Shown: positions 1 through 8,492 of the stretch, piece after piece
How positions within the stretch are numbered: position 1 is the first letter of the stretch
How the letters are laid out: the number at the start of each line of letters is the position of its first letter
IMG/VR virus record: IMGVR_UViG_3300046796_000064
Coordinates: 1 to 39,794 of that record
Strand: one strand, 5' to 3'
Source: a virus
Length of the DNA: 39,794 bases
Position numbers and translations under genes: made by a program
Notes under the pieces: model-generated
Told to the model about the DNA's origin: nothing
Seen by the model: the letters and a program-made list of their open reading frames with translations, nothing else
The model's database searches: none

Positions 1-146
1 GTATTGGTGCCAGTGAACGTGTTGTTTCCATTCAGGAATATGCCAACCTGGAAGTTATCCACCGTCCATTGCAGATTGGAAGGCGATCCACAAGTCCCAC
101 CGCCAGCCAGAACTACCTTATATGCCTGAGATTCCCACCAGATATT
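1..146. repeat. Direct terminal repeat, left copy (circular overlap)
   Basis: Bases 1-146 repeat 39649-39794. The first 126 bases are identical. Position 127 is T here and G at 39775, and the remaining 19 bases match. The reading frame of the fibre gene stays open across the joined ends, so the repeat is best read as overlap of a circular (or circularly permuted, headful-packaged) genome of about 39,648 bp. A true short terminal repeat of the virion DNA is the less likely alternative. Confidence 0.93.
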
Positions 147-425
147 GGCTCTGCCTGCCGAGTTAAGAACGATTGGATTGCTGTTCTGGACCGTTCCCGT
201 AGAGTCCGTGTACGTTGGCTGGGGCGAGGATGTGCCCGCCGCATACGTGCAGACGATACCTCCAGAAAGAGGCGTGCCCGTAGCATCCAGAAACTGGGTT
301 TGTGGTTCTGGACCCACTTGTACTGGAACTTGGGCAAAAGATGTGGTAGCGTACGCGCATGCTACGCAGAGCATGGCTGCTATTCTCAATAGTATGGGCA
401 CTGCTTTGTGTTTACGCAAATCCAT
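1..425 (-). CDS. Secreted tail-fibre-like protein, N-terminal part (continues at 39794-38844)
   Basis: This is the start of the fibre gene that crosses the window ends. Read leftward from 425 through 147, then 146/39794 to 38844, the frame is open for 409 residues. It begins MDLRKHKAVPILL and has a basic n-region, a hydrophobic core and an Ala-rich end reading TTSFAQ, a convincing Sec signal peptide. The mature part has a short domain containing GTPLSGGIV and ANIWWES, of a kind common at the start of phage fibre proteins. The ATG at 425 directly abuts an AGGAG element. A TTG at 419 lies at an ideal 6-nt spacing and may be the true start. Position 127 differs between the two end copies and changes a residue between Gln and Pro. 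The ribosome-binding site and frame are seen; a fibre role is inferred. Confidence 0.8.
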   Translation of the reverse strand, partial: MDLRKHKAVPILLRIAAMLCVACAYATTSFAQVPVQVGPEPQTQFLDATGTPLSGGIVCTYAAGTSSPQPTYTDSTGTVQNSNPIVLNSAGRANIWWESQAYKVVLAGGGTCGSPSNLQWTVDNFQVGIFLNGNNTFTGTN

Positions 426-467
426 CTCCTATTTCTGGCTGGCATTTCTTGGAATTTCTGTCCGCTG

Positions 468-493
468 CGCAAGTATTTATTGCGGGCTTTTTT
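468..493 (+). terminator. Terminator-like hairpin with T-run, plus orientation
   Basis: CGCAA (468-472) pairs with TTGCG (480-484) around a 7-nt loop. GGC and a run of six T follow on the plus strand. It lies in the 111-nt gap between the ejection-protein gene (stop at 537) and the fibre gene (start near 425), both on the minus strand, so it would stop plus-strand antisense transcription rather than the late transcript. The stem is only 5 bp. Confidence 0.35.
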
Positions 494-536
494 ATTTATG
501 TCTGCTGGAAATTCATTCGCGGAAAGAAAAAAATTA

Positions 537-2876
537 CTATTTACCGCCAGTAGCAAGAAACGCTCTGACCTCTGGACCGCTCATCGTTCCCTTAACATTC
601 AGCATCGTAGCCAGTGAATCAATCATGCTTCTGGTCTTGGGATCTGCGAGTAGTGCATTCACGCGGGCCTTTGCTTCTGCCTGTTGCTCATTCGCCTGCA
701 AGAATTGATCCTGTCCGAACGTGTGGCCAGTCAGGATGCGGGCGAAGTTACTTAGCGGCGTGGTCGCACTGCCAGAGAGAATATCTGCCCTGCGTGCTTG
801 ATCTGGACCGACATGCTTTGCTGTGGTGCCCCCAGGTTCAGACATTCCACCCGCATAGCTAACAGCTACCAGATTCCTGATTTCATCTGGATTAAGCTGC
901 TTGGTGCTTGTCTTTCCCATTGGCGGAGAAGCGAGGGTATATCCGCCAGACTCGTCCAGACCTAGACCTTGCACGGAATTGGGGCGCAACAGTTCGCTGA
1001 TTACCGCGTGTCCCGCTTCATGGCGTGCGGTGTTGAATCGCGTGTCTGGATCGGCCATGCTTTCGGTTTCATTTAGATTCTGACGGAACTTTATTGGCTT
1101 GGCTTTTTCTCCCTGATCTAGGACTTGATCCGGCTTACCTGGCTGGCGTTTAACGATGCGCTCATACGGTCCTGCCTTGGCGTCCACTGCGTCCGTACCG
1201 ATTAGTGGAGTCTCTTTACCTGAGCGCGTGTCTATTTTAACCCGCGAAACATTGGCCCTGCGCTCGGACGATGCGCGGTTAATTGCCTCCATGCTGGCAG
1301 AGCTTTCACCGCTGGCATTAGGAACAATAGAGGGTGGTGTGGATTCAATCTGTGGAATAGCCCCCGGTGGAACCTTTCCAACGGAAACACCCAGCGGACC
1401 AACTGGAGCGTTGAGCGTTCTGGTTGCCTCAGGAGCGCCGGAAGATACTGCATTTTTGGCTAAATCCGTTTTCAGTAGCTTGCTAACCAAAAACCGTGTA
1501 GGAATATTGGGCTGTAGAGCTTCTGGGACTAATGGAATATCTGATTTCTTTCTCATTGCCCAAGCGGGTAAGCGAGCCTGGGCAGAAGAGGGCATGCGGT
1601 TAAATTGGGCTTGATCTATGCTCTCTTGTAGCCTCTGCAATCCGTAGGCTTCAGGCCCCACCTTGCGAAGTTTTGCAGCTTCAGCCACATCTATCTTTAG
1701 CGGAGTCGCGCCCTTGGAAAGTAAGTCTGTTACTGGAGTGGTATCTGCTCCATAGGATTTCATTACTTCGATAGCCCGAGGACCCCTATCTGGGTTTAAG
1801 AAATGACCTACAATCTTATTGGAGTCTGCGGGATTCATTTCCAGTAAAGGCTCAACAGCGGAACCCCTATTGTGGAAATCGTTCATAAATTGACGGAACT
1901 GTCTTTGCGCAGAGTTATACTCATCTAATTTTCCAGACGATTCTGCGGCATCCTGCATTGCATCGCCCAACGCCTGCTTTTCTCTTAGGATTGCAGCCTC
2001 ATCAAATCCAGTAATAAGTCCCTGCATTCGAGCGCGATGGGCAGCGCGGGCATCAATTCCGAGCTGGCTGTATCTTTCTTGGGCGTCCTTAAAAGGTATT
2101 GTTTCCTGTTTTGCGCCTATGGTGGCAGTTGGATCAAATGGTTCTGCTTCGGCAACCGGAGGGCCAATCTTTACTGGGGTGTTAATTTCTGGATAGGCAG
2201 CTTTGGCGGCAGCTCTGGCCGATGCCTCCGTCTTAACTGCCAATTGGTGGATATCCGCAACTTTTTCAGGAATGTCTTGCAGTTCAGAAATTCTTTCTGG
2301 GGTGGTCCCTGTCATTTCGCGGATTAAGTTCCCAGACTTTGCGCGTAGCAATCCAGGTCCAGAAGATGGTGCCTCTTTGGGTGCTTCTTTAAAAATTTCC
2401 GGTGCGGCTAACTGACCCACCACGCCAGTCAATCCACCGGCAGCTCCGGCATAATTATGTTGTGCAATATCTTTTCCCGCTGTTTCAATTGGAGGGCCGA
2501 TAAAAGGCGTGGCCTGCAATCCAGCGTGCAACACACCAGAACCGGCCTTTCCTAGATTGGCTCCGACCGGACCGCCCTGCGCGATATTGTGGGCCGCTTC
2601 GGATACATCCTGAGAACCTTCCTTGATCCCCTGAATTGCGTTTCTGCCGTAGTTTTCTGCCATCTTCACGGCAGTATTAACGCCCGGAGGAAGAATCATA
2701 TCCCTAGCAGTTGGGGCCATTGCATTAAGTTCTTCCATCGAAGTGGGCACACCGATGGACTGGCCGAGGCGTTTAAAGAATCCCGGTTGCGCGGGTTTCT
2801 GCGTATCCAGCGGAGTTACGTCCGAAAAGGTCTGCTGGATGGGCTGTACGTCTGTGAAGGTCTGTGTTTGTGGCAT
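537..2876 (-). CDS. Large ejection-type internal virion protein with M41 (FtsH-like) zinc metalloprotease domain
   Basis: The protein has 779 residues. The first 200 or so are Gly/Ala/Pro-rich, residues about 200-480 are mostly helical, and the last 170 form a compact domain. That domain holds TARHEAGHAVISELL with HEAGH at about 619-623, then GGYTLASPP, SYAGGMSE and GPDQARRAD. These match the order of FtsH peptidase (M41) elements: HEAGH zinc and catalytic site, GYT strand, GGR-like helix, and the Asp third ligand (about residue 692). No AAA+ ATPase motif is present. It is the third of three consecutive genes after the neck and fibre genes, the position of P22 gp7/gp20/gp16 ejection proteins. 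It may cleave scaffold, cell-wall-associated or host proteins during assembly or entry. The motif is clear; the virion location is inferred from context. The start overlaps the previous stop by 1 nt (TAATG). Confidence 0.75.
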   Translation of the reverse strand: MPQTQTFTDVQPIQQTFSDVTPLDTQKPAQPGFFKRLGQSIGVPTSMEELNAMAPTARDMILPPGVNTAVKMAENYGRNAIQGIKEGSQDVSEAAHNIAQGGPVGANLGKAGSGVLHAGLQATPFIGPPIETAGKDIAQHNYAGAAGGLTGVVGQLAAPEIFKEAPKEAPSSGPGLLRAKSGNLIREMTGTTPERISELQDIPEKVADIHQLAVKTEASARAAAKAAYPEINTPVKIGPPVAEAEPFDPTATIGAKQETIPFKDAQERYSQLGIDARAAHRARMQGLITGFDEAAILREKQALGDAMQDAAESSGKLDEYNSAQRQFRQFMNDFHNRGSAVEPLLEMNPADSNKIVGHFLNPDRGPRAIEVMKSYGADTTPVTDLLSKGATPLKIDVAEAAKLRKVGPEAYGLQRLQESIDQAQFNRMPSSAQARLPAWAMRKKSDIPLVPEALQPNIPTRFLVSKLLKTDLAKNAVSSGAPEATRTLNAPVGPLGVSVGKVPPGAIPQIESTPPSIVPNASGESSASMEAINRASSERRANVSRVKIDTRSGKETPLIGTDAVDAKAGPYERIVKRQPGKPDQVLDQGEKAKPIKFRQNLNETESMADPDTRFNTARHEAGHAVISELLRPNSVQGLGLDESGGYTLASPPMGKTSTKQLNPDEIRNLVAVSYAGGMSEPGGTTAKHVGPDQARRADILSGSATTPLSNFARILTGHTFGQDQFLQANEQQAEAKARVNALLADPKTRSMIDSLATMLNVKGTMSGPEVRAFLATGGK

Positions 2877-4267
2877 TATTCGGCTAATCCGAGGTCTTTG
2901 CCTTGGGCATCAAGCCAGTGCTTTTTCTTGTCCACTGAACCAACACCCGTATGCGTGGCATTGGGTGGCTTGGAAGGAGCGCCAGAATGCGATTGACCAC
3001 CTCCTCCTTGCGCTCCCCCTGTGTCGATCTGAGAAAGCCTGGAATTTACATTAGCAACGATCTTGCGGTGTTCCGTGGGATCTTGCGTGCCAATCAATTG
3101 CTGCCGTGCCTCGTCTAATGCCTGCTGCTTTGCTGTTACCTTGTCATTCACAACCTGAGTCAGTGCCCGTATTTCCTGGCGCTGTTCAGGGGTGATGCTG
3201 AGGGCTTCTTTGGGATCTAATTGCCACTTGTTAACCGCAGCCTTCAGGTCTTCCCACTTGGAGCGACCACCGACCACGCGGTTAATTTCTGCCTCATTAA
3301 TGCGGATACCGGAACCCTGCCCACCGGCCATGACTGTCATCAATTCCGGGGCAACTAGCGCATCAGCTTGAGGGCTATTCTGGGCGAGCGTATCGTTCAA
3401 GCGGGACAGACGAGAGACCACCGCATCTATAGGTGTTTTCATCTTATCGAGTTGTGTACTGGAGAACTGATAGCTCTTGTCTGCTCTGGCTTGATCGTGA
3501 AAATCTGTATTGGGTGGCGTGCGTGCTACATTGGTCTTCCAGTCTTCGAATGTGCCCTTGTAGCCCTGCTTCTGGGCATATTCATAGTCCCGCACATCGG
3601 GGGGCTTGCTGGTTTCAGCCTGATTTATTTCTGCCTGCTTCTCTCTCTTGGCGGTTGTCTGGGCTGTGAGCTGCTTGTCTGCAAGGTCCAGTTGATCCTT
3701 TGCGGTCAAGGCTTGCTGTTGAATCTGCTTCACTTCATCAGGGCTGAATGGCTGAGATAGATACTTTGCGGCAGTGGGACCATCTATCAGATTCTCGGAA
3801 AGTGCCCTACCGATAGCGTTATGGAATGAAGTTTCATCTGTGACCCCCCCGGCCAGTTGCGCCAGCCTTCCCGCAGTCTCATTGTGGTATTGGATGATGG
3901 CTTTTTTGTGGTTTAGGTCGGCAGCATCAGAATCCATTATGCTTTTCTGATATTGGAGACCCAATTGCGGATTAACAGCCATGATCTGGGGAATGGCAGA
4001 CTTAAAATCGCTTCCAGAATCGGTAAGAATCTTCTCTATCTTGGCTTGATCCTCAATTTCCTTCTGCTTCTGCTGGATATTGATGGCATTCATCTGCTGG
4101 TTCTGTTGACCTAGGGCAAGATTCTGCTGCTGGGCCTGTAATTGCCCAGGTTGCAGAGCATTTTGACCAAGTAGATTGCCAATGGAGGCAGCTTTGGCGG
4201 CACTCCCAAGAATATCGGGAGCTTCTGGTTGCTTGGCGGAAAGTGCTACGAGAGGAATTGTTCCCAT
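2876..4267 (-). CDS. Putative ejection/internal virion protein, helical and Gln-rich
   Basis: The protein has 463 residues from the ATG at 4267, which lies 1 nt after the preceding stop. An in-frame ATG at 4285 would add MRRIHK. Residues about 40-90 are strongly Gln/Asn-rich (QLQAQQQNLALGQQNQQMNA), followed by long helices, probably coiled coil, through about 400, and a Gly/Ser/Pro tail. No enzymatic motif is seen. Its place between the gp7-like protein and the M41-domain protein suggests the second member of a three-protein DNA-ejection set (P22 gp20/gp16 role). That role is inferred from order and composition, not from a recognised domain. Confidence 0.7.
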   Translation of the reverse strand: MGTIPLVALSAKQPEAPDILGSAAKAASIGNLLGQNALQPGQLQAQQQNLALGQQNQQMNAINIQQKQKEIEDQAKIEKILTDSGSDFKSAIPQIMAVNPQLGLQYQKSIMDSDAADLNHKKAIIQYHNETAGRLAQLAGGVTDETSFHNAIGRALSENLIDGPTAAKYLSQPFSPDEVKQIQQQALTAKDQLDLADKQLTAQTTAKREKQAEINQAETSKPPDVRDYEYAQKQGYKGTFEDWKTNVARTPPNTDFHDQARADKSYQFSSTQLDKMKTPIDAVVSRLSRLNDTLAQNSPQADALVAPELMTVMAGGQGSGIRINEAEINRVVGGRSKWEDLKAAVNKWQLDPKEALSITPEQRQEIRALTQVVNDKVTAKQQALDEARQQLIGTQDPTEHRKIVANVNSRLSQIDTGGAQGGGGQSHSGAPSKPPNATHTGVGSVDKKKHWLDAQGKDLGLAE

Positions 4268-4268
4268 T

Positions 4269-5045
4269 TTATGTATCCGCCTCATTGCCGTAGCCGTACC
4301 ATGTATTGCTTCCGCTACTTTTGATCTGGTCTGGCTTGTAGGCGTTGTTTAGGGCATTCAGTTGAGAGATTTGCATGAGTCCGTTTCCGGCATTGCTTAG
4401 ACCTCCACCAATCGCATTACCGAGGGACGTGTAACCGCTCGCCCGCGCAGCCGCAGCGTTGTTATTCTGCTGGTTTACCTGGTTCGTTTCGTTGCCGAGG
4501 ATGTTTGCATTGAGACCGGATGCGTTCTGTCCTGCCGCGCCCAATTCATTAGCAGCGCCTTGACCAATTCCAGCCAGGCCGAACTGGTTATTGGCGTTGG
4601 TCTGGTAAGTCTGGAGTGCTCGGTTGTAGACGTTTCCGTATTCATTGGAGGCTGAACCTTGGGCATAGTCGTTAATCGCCTTAGCGGTGCCACCCGAAAG
4701 CAATCCACCACGAGCAGCCGCCGAGTTCTCCAGGGCCTTCTGGCCTTGCTGCAAACGGAACTGATAGCCAGGGTCGTTCTGCTCCGTCACATTCGTGGGT
4801 GCTGCGAATGGAGACATGCCACTCAAAGAAGAAATCGCCTTGGTTCCAGCTTGTAGATAAGGATTCTGGTTCTGTTGGTTCTGCTGGAGTTGGGCGTTGC
4901 TATAGTCAATGGCCTGGGTACCATTGTTCTTGGCAAGGGCAGAGGCTTGCTGGGCAGCTTGCTGTTGAGCGCCCGCAGCCTTACTGCCTGCAATTCCCTG
5001 GATTACACTTCCCGCAACGCTTCCCGCTACTGCCGCTAGTGGCAT
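4269..5045 (-). CDS. P22 gp7-like DNA ejection (transfer) protein
   Basis: The protein has 258 residues, rich in Ala, Gly, Gln and Asn. An N-terminal small-residue helix (AAVAGSVAGSVIQGIAGSKA) could insert in membranes. The core follows the pattern of P22 gp7-type ejection proteins: NPYLQAG, then DPGYQFRLQQGQKALENSAA, then ARGGLLSGGTAKAI, then NEYGNVYNRALQTYQTN. In P22 these proteins leave the capsid before DNA and help it cross the cell envelope. The gene heads the ejection trio and is directly followed by the helical 463-residue protein. Confidence 0.75.
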   Translation of the reverse strand: MPLAAVAGSVAGSVIQGIAGSKAAGAQQQAAQQASALAKNNGTQAIDYSNAQLQQNQQNQNPYLQAGTKAISSLSGMSPFAAPTNVTEQNDPGYQFRLQQGQKALENSAAARGGLLSGGTAKAINDYAQGSASNEYGNVYNRALQTYQTNANNQFGLAGIGQGAANELGAAGQNASGLNANILGNETNQVNQQNNNAAAARASGYTSLGNAIGGGLSNAGNGLMQISQLNALNNAYKPDQIKSSGSNTWYGYGNEADT

Positions 5046-5393
5046 TTATAACTCCTTCTCGAATACGACTAATTCCGTTCTCTTGTATCCCAGGCGCTCC
5101 AGATAGCCGCCCACTTCTTCATTCTTGGCGTAGGCAAATAGGCTACTTATGCCGATATTCTTGGCTTCCTTCTCCATGAGCTTAATCATGCGAACGGCAA
5201 GCGTTCCATTGCGGTGCTGCTTGTTAATCCACGTACCCTCAATGTGAGCCAGTGACAGGAGAAACATGCGTCCCACCACTTCTCCGTCATCCCGAGCGAC
5301 CACAACGATGCTTCCGTTTGGATCTGGGCAGTATCCATCCTCAACTTCCATGAGCACATCGTATTGGTCTTCTGGTAAGCGTTCGACTTTCAT
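5046..5393 (-). CDS. GNAT-family N-acetyltransferase
   Basis: The protein has 115 residues. The pattern fits the GNAT fold: a beta strand SIVVVARDDGEVVGRMFL, a strand-helix unit with HIEGTWINKQHRNGTLAVRM (the HRNGTLA stretch at the usual R/Q-x-x-G-x-A acetyl-CoA loop), then NIGISSLFAYAKN and YLERLGYKRTELVVFEKEL, the typical C-terminal strand pair. GNAT genes of this size recur in structural modules of many phages, where substrates are usually unknown. The start overlaps the preceding stop by 1 nt. Substrate and role are unknown. Confidence 0.8.
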   Translation of the reverse strand: MKVERLPEDQYDVLMEVEDGYCPDPNGSIVVVARDDGEVVGRMFLLSLAHIEGTWINKQHRNGTLAVRMIKLMEKEAKNIGISSLFAYAKNEEVGGYLERLGYKRTELVVFEKEL

Positions 5394-6040
5394 CAGCAGT
5401 AAATGAGCGGTTTGCTCACCCCCGAATTAGTATCATTGAATGACATAATCTCTGTGTATATGCTTACCGAACTTGCATATGTGGCACTTAGTGAGAATGT
5501 TGCTGGAGCCTGGTTGAGTTGATCTACTAGAAAGCAGCCATCCACGTTGGCCCTGGAGTTCCACGCTCCGCTGATGGTTGGAGAAAGAGCACCGTTAGTA
5601 TCGTTACCAATGAATCCAAAAACGGACCCGGCAGATAGCGTAGTGATGTTTCCCGAACTTATGGAAGTGCTGGTTTGGTGAGCATGATTCTGGAAAGTAA
5701 ATGGTAATACCCCGGAATACTCCGAAAGAATTACACGAATGAATCCGGTATATGCGGGATTTACCGTAACCGTATTTGCTCCAGCTTTACAACGTGGTAC
5801 ATAAAAAGCCGCTAAATTAGACAACGAACCATTGTTAAAGTTACCTGGAACGGCGTACCAAATGTTTCCCTGAGTATCGGTAGGAACCCATGTTGCGAAT
5901 GATGTCGTGGTGGTAAAACTTCTAAATATCAATAATAAGAAGTTGTTCAGTGTATTGTTAGAAGAGTAGGCCCCAGCCAGGGATGTAGTCTGGGATCCGC
6001 CGGTAGTTAAAGTGTTAGCCTGCACGAAGGCTTCAGCCAT
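5393..6040 (-). CDS. Beta-rich virion or fibre protein
   Basis: The protein has 215 residues from the ATG at 6040, which follows the preceding stop after 1 nt. The frame also extends to 6088, but that would overlap the upstream gene. Composition is Ser/Thr/Asn/Gly-rich with alternating hydrophobic residues, typical of a beta-sandwich. Examples are NFLLLIFRSF, YTGFIRVILSEYSGV and ASSVSIYTEIMSF. It sits among fibre and appendage genes. No exact family is recognised. A carbohydrate- or receptor-binding role is possible but inferred only from fold style and position. Confidence 0.65.
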   Translation of the reverse strand: MAEAFVQANTLTTGGSQTTSLAGAYSSNNTLNNFLLLIFRSFTTTTSFATWVPTDTQGNIWYAVPGNFNNGSLSNLAAFYVPRCKAGANTVTVNPAYTGFIRVILSEYSGVLPFTFQNHAHQTSTSISSGNITTLSAGSVFGFIGNDTNGALSPTISGAWNSRANVDGCFLVDQLNQAPATFSLSATYASSVSIYTEIMSFNDTNSGVSKPLIYC

Positions 6041-6041
6041 A

Positions 6042-6614
6042 TTAGCTCTGGGTGTACCAGACGGTTCCGCTGATTTGAACCGCAGCACTATTGTTTATCT
6101 GAAATCCCTTACCGCTTCCTGTTATGAATAGTGGTTCTCCGCTTGGAGTGCCATTGAAGCTAGAGCTGGCGCTTAGGGCGAATGCACCAGAGAAGCTAGT
6201 GGGAGTACTGTCTTTAATCGTAATGTTTGTGGAGGCAGAGGGATCTGAGTTAACAAAGAATATACGCATGATGCGTATGGTTTGACCTCCAACACCTGCG
6301 ACAATCGTGTTATCTCCACTACTGCTAAAAGAAATAGCCGCTTGCGACCATCCAGCCGTGGTGGGTGAGGCTGGCCTATCTAATACGGGATTGGTTATGG
6401 TGGTTAAGGTAGCTAATGTTTGTGCTGCGGCAATGGTGATAGCATCTGCCGTTACAAGCGCCTTACTGCCCCCCGAAGAAAGGGGTATTGGATAGGCATT
6501 TGTGCCATCATTGCCTGCAACCTGCAATGCATTCGCAGGTTTGGTTGCACCAGAAGCAGCATCCATTACCGCTCCGGTGTTTCCGGTTACCTTCACCTGC
6601 TCAACAAAGCTCAT
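6042..6614 (-). CDS. Beta-rich structural protein, function unknown
   Basis: The protein has 190 residues and starts MSFVEQVKVTGNTG. It is rich in Ala, Thr, Ser and Gly, with beta strands such as GQTIRIMRIFFVNSDPSAST and a C-terminal AVQISGTVWYTQS. Similar proteins occur next to appendage genes of many environmental phages. The gene is packed between fibre-type genes, ending 1 nt before the next start and directly abutting the previous stop. A minor virion role is inferred. Confidence 0.65.
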   Translation of the reverse strand: MSFVEQVKVTGNTGAVMDAASGATKPANALQVAGNDGTNAYPIPLSSGGSKALVTADAITIAAAQTLATLTTITNPVLDRPASPTTAGWSQAAISFSSSGDNTIVAGVGGQTIRIMRIFFVNSDPSASTNITIKDSTPTSFSGAFALSASSSFNGTPSGEPLFITGSGKGFQINNSAAVQISGTVWYTQS

Positions 6615-7271
6615 TTATGCTATCCACCAGTTGGTTCCACCATCTGAGATCATTTCAATGTCCGTATATTGAAAAGTAATCACTTGTGTAGTGGCTCCAT
6701 CAATTAAATCTCCACCGGAACGAGCTATCGTTAATGTGTTAACGTCAGCCGAGGTCTTCTTAACCCGAATAGACTTATTCAAATTAGCTGCTGCCAAAGG
6801 AAGCGTTACCGTGAAACCGCCACCACTCGTATTCCCCAAAACCATTTCATTTGCAACGGCGTTGTAATTGGCGCTCTTTGCTGTAGTGCTCCATGAGCTA
6901 ACTACGATTGCCGATATCGCCGCTTGCACGAAAGCATCCGTAGCGATTTTGTTTGTGTTGTCTCCGGGTGCTTGTGTTGGAGCGCTGGGACTGCCCGTAA
7001 ATATAGGGCTATTTAGAGGTGCCGCCCCGGTTACCTGGTTGACGTTATAGTCACCAGAAACCGCTACAACGGTGCCAGATCTACCAAAGACCGAATTGAC
7101 AAGACCTGCCGCAGAACCAGCGTTAAACTCTGAAGCTATCTGCTGGAACCACTTCATCCACCCCCAAGAGGGATAGCCAGCTTCGTCTACCTTGTTTTTG
7201 CCGCCGCTAGCGGTCCACTGCTTATCCGGAAACGGTGTCCGTACCGGAGGGGCAGGGAATTGCGTTGCCAA
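6615..7271 (-). CDS. Tail-fibre protein with phage fibre repeat
   Basis: The protein has 218 residues. It begins with TTG, preceded by GGGGAAG at about 6 nt. The middle contains NSPIFTGSPSAPTQAPGD followed by NKIATDAFVQAAI, the classic short tail-fibre repeat (PxFTGxPxAPT...G..T..IATTAFV). The C-terminal half (FTVTLPLAAANLNKSIRVKK, then GGDLIDG, FQYTDIEMISDGGTNWWIA) is a small beta domain often found at fibre ends. The N-terminus has a Trp-rich WGWMKWFQQI segment. It likely forms or attaches part of the receptor-binding apparatus. It has no signal peptide, unlike its neighbour at 7272-8492. Confidence 0.75.
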   Translation of the reverse strand: MATQFPAPPVRTPFPDKQWTASGGKNKVDEAGYPSWGWMKWFQQIASEFNAGSAAGLVNSVFGRSGTVVAVSGDYNVNQVTGAAPLNSPIFTGSPSAPTQAPGDNTNKIATDAFVQAAISAIVVSSWSTTAKSANYNAVANEMVLGNTSGGGFTVTLPLAAANLNKSIRVKKTSADVNTLTIARSGGDLIDGATTQVITFQYTDIEMISDGGTNWWIA

Positions 7272-8492
7272 TTACTTCCCCACGCACATATAGCGAAGGT
7301 GATCCGTATTAGCCCCACCCGTTTCCACGATGGTCACAGAGGATGAAGCGTAGGTATTAAATGACACCACACCCGCAGCCGAAGTCAGATCGGAACCAGA
7401 GCATGAATAAAGGGCACCTGTGAATGGAAGGGTGGTAATTGACTGGCTTGTGGCCGTATTCAATAGCACGTCACCGTAAATCGTAAATGTTCCCGTCTGT
7501 ACCGTCTTGGCGCAAGCCTGCGTGGCACCTGTAGTAGCGCCGCAATACTCCACAACCGCGTGATTGCTTAGCCCTCCATCGTCGAACAGGGCCGCACCGC
7601 TACCGCCAGTATGGGAAAGTGTTAGCGTAGAAGTTGGATTTGAACCAGATCCTAAAACGCTCTCTAATTTCCAGTTATCGTCTGAGCTGGCAGCCCCAGT
7701 CCAATACTCTCCTATGAATTCGGCAGCACCAGAAGAAACATTGGCCATGCTTGTTGCTGGGGTGTTTCCCTGAATGAAAAGTCCAGGCCCCCCATTAATT
7801 TCCGCCGATCCAAGACCACCATTTGCGGTAACATTTCCGTTAGCGTTCAACGAACCAACGGAAACATTGTCAGGCATGGATACAGTGGCTATCCCCGATG
7901 ATCCAGAATGTGCAATTGCCAGGGTGGATGTGGGATTTGTTCCCCCTCCAAGTGTGCTTTGAAATAACCAGGTATCCGCTATGCTGGCCGCTCCATTCCA
8001 TGCCGTACCAGCCAAAGTTAAGGATGGGGTGTTCTGGTTGTTCACGTTGGTTGCAGCGGTAGTATTCGTTAGGGCCGCTGCTCCCGTGGTTCCGCTGGGA
8101 GTCCATTTCAGGGAATTGCTGCAACCTAGCGTATTGGAAGCTGTTCCATAAACAATCTGATTTGTGGTGCAGCTTCCAGAGAATAGTCCAGCTCCCGTAA
8201 GAGATACCCACGAAGTCCCATTTGTACGGCAAAGTGCCGCCGTAGAACCACCGCCAGACGTGCAATCAGAGGCGCTCTGGCCGTCCGTTACCACAACAAT
8301 TTCACGTGTTGGGCTAGTCGTGGTGGCGTTAGGGAGCGTACCCACGGTGTACTGGGCAAGTGCCGTGGCGAGGGAAGACGTGAAGATATTCGTTCCCGTG
8401 AAGGTGTTGTTAGTGTCTTCGGCGGGGAAAGTATGGGTCTGGGCTGCTGCCGTGATAGGCAACAGCATTAGCAGGAACAGTAGTTTCTTCAT
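7272..8492 (-). CDS. Exported fibre-like protein with Sec signal peptide and duplicated beta repeat
   Basis: The protein has 406 residues and opens with MKKLLFLLMLLPITAAAQ, a textbook Sec signal peptide with an AAA-Q cleavage site. Next comes NNTFTGTNIF, a fibre-like strand motif shared with the gene crossing the window ends. Two copies of a ~45-residue unit follow: WNGAASIADTW..STLGGGTNPTSTL and WTGAASSDDNW..SVLGSGSNPTSTL, each ending in an H-x-G-x-SG motif. Cys pairs are scattered through the mature part. The start overlaps the stop of the gp10-like gene (ATGA). A cytoplasmically assembled virion protein should not need a signal peptide, so it may act outside the cytoplasm. Fibre identity is inferred. 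Confidence 0.7.
   Translation of the reverse strand: MKKLLFLLMLLPITAAAQTHTFPAEDTNNTFTGTNIFTSSLATALAQYTVGTLPNATTTSPTREIVVVTDGQSASDCTSGGGSTAALCRTNGTSWVSLTGAGLFSGSCTTNQIVYGTASNTLGCSNSLKWTPSGTTGAAALTNTTAATNVNNQNTPSLTLAGTAWNGAASIADTWLFQSTLGGGTNPTSTLAIAHSGSSGIATVSMPDNVSVGSLNANGNVTANGGLGSAEINGGPGLFIQGNTPATSMANVSSGAAEFIGEYWTGAASSDDNWKLESVLGSGSNPTSTLTLSHTGGSGAALFDDGGLSNHAVVEYCGATTGATQACAKTVQTGTFTIYGDVLLNTATSQSITTLPFTGALYSCSGSDLTSAAGVVSFNTYASSSVTIVETGGANTDHLRYMCVGK

Noticed and set aside
359-553. Plus-strand 64-residue two-span membrane protein
   Set aside because: It lacks a ribosome-binding site, is antisense to the signal-peptide region of the fibre gene and to the end of the ejection gene, and no other plus-strand gene lies nearby.
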